From: Mesotaenium endlicherianum
Lineage: Eukaryota; Streptophyta; Zygnematophyceae; Zygnematales; Mesotaeniaceae
Assembly: GCA_009602735.1 (NCBI GenBank)
Contig: WELA01011136.1
Span: 135,514-191,407, forward strand
Length of the DNA: 55,894 nucleotides
Direction: 5' to 3'
Under the pieces are notes generated by a model, which saw only the letters and a list, made by a program, of their open reading frames with translations, had not been told where the DNA came from and ran no database searches. Shown here piece by piece: positions 55,628 to 55,894 of the stretch; position 1 is the first letter of the stretch, and every line of letters starts with the position of its first letter. The translations under genes and the position numbers were made by a program.

Positions 55628-55894
55628 GGCTGGTCTTTTCTCTCGACCTCGGAAGGTGCTTGACTGGACACTGCTCTCTGAAGTGACCTGGCTGCTGGCA
55701 TTGGAAGCAAATCGATTTTGCTGAGGCTGGTCTCAGCTTAGTCCTACCACCACCTCTTCCATAGCCGCCTCGAGGGAAACCACCTCTACCTCTAGACTGT
55801 ATGGCATTATACTGATACTCATATCCATCACCCTGATCATCCTCAGCCTGGTCTCCTTCAATTGCATTATAGGAACCGTGGGGCTTTTTGACAA
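55603..55894 (-). pseudogene. gag: gag 3' part of unit 4, frameshifted and truncated by the window
   Basis: The CCHC knuckle is intact (CFQCQQPGHFREQC), but one base is missing just after it (near 55650) relative to unit 1, so the frame ends early at a TAA overlapping the slippery site. The N-terminal part lies outside the window. Confidence 0.8.

Larger units (their letters stand above)
49041..55894 (-). mobile_element. Ty3/gypsy chromovirus unit 4, partial (runs off the window)
   Basis: LTR D, ORF3 and pol up to about 54270 match units 1 and 2. From there to the right the sequence takes on unit-3-like variants, including the same TAG in pol, and from about 55230 it becomes more diverged than any other copy. 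The 5' end (most of gag, PBS, LTR) lies beyond 55894. Confidence 0.92.

Overview
The window is nuclear DNA of a green-lineage eukaryote, most likely a streptophyte (a charophyte alga or an early-diverging plant). The evidence is a plant-type eEF1A of 447 codons with a 5' leader intron and a telo-box-like motif, GT-AG introns, a NYN/LOTUS/zinc-finger protein of plant-like architecture, and Ty3/gypsy chromoviruses primed by an initiator-Met-like PBS. The species cannot be named from sequence alone. Two single-N positions (4083 and 14892) mark assembly joins.

Region 1 (1-17566) is GC-rich and genic. A CAMK-type protein kinase (+, exons between 879 and 6458, 5' end missing) faces eEF1A (-, 9358-7673). 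About 2.1 kb upstream of the eEF1A start, in divergent orientation, begins a NYN ribonuclease-like gene (+, 11440-17566). That gene carries a 1026-bp exact duplication around an N that is probably an unmerged contig overlap. The kinase introns are filled with CTG/CTC tracts and alternating GT/GC runs.

Region 2 (17567-24775) is gene-poor and becomes AT-rich. It holds a short tandem repeat, a diverged pair of ~270-bp direct repeats, and a decayed + strand copy of the retroelement family (LTR 22972-23718 plus a gag relic to 24290).

Region 3 (24776-55894) is a head-to-tail array of at least four Ty3/gypsy chromoviruses on the minus strand. Neighbouring units share single LTRs: LTR-int-LTR-int-LTR-int-LTR-int, with a period of about 8.07-8.12 kb. 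In transcription order each unit carries LTR, PBS, gag, pol (protease, RT, RNase H, integrase, chromodomain), an extra ORF of ~558 codons (ORF3), PPT, LTR. Units 1 and 2 look intact. Unit 3 is a mosaic whose pol/ORF3 part is an older, broken subfamily. Unit 4 runs off the window and has a broken pol.

The most interesting content is the expression and packaging logic of this family. (i) A textbook -1 frameshift signal joins gag to pol: U_UUA_AAA, 7-nt spacer, perfect 10-bp hairpin, all inside a 46-nt gag/pol overlap. (ii) ORF3 is an unrecognised coiled-coil/acidic/SR-rich protein whose diverged copy in unit 3 is still recognisably the same protein. (iii) A branch point plus CAG/G acceptor lies exactly before the ORF3 ATG in both diverged versions, suggesting expression from a spliced RNA. 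(iv) A second polypurine-tract-like motif sits at the pol-ORF3 junction. Together these describe a chromovirus with a three-ORF, retrovirus-like expression plan but no envelope features.
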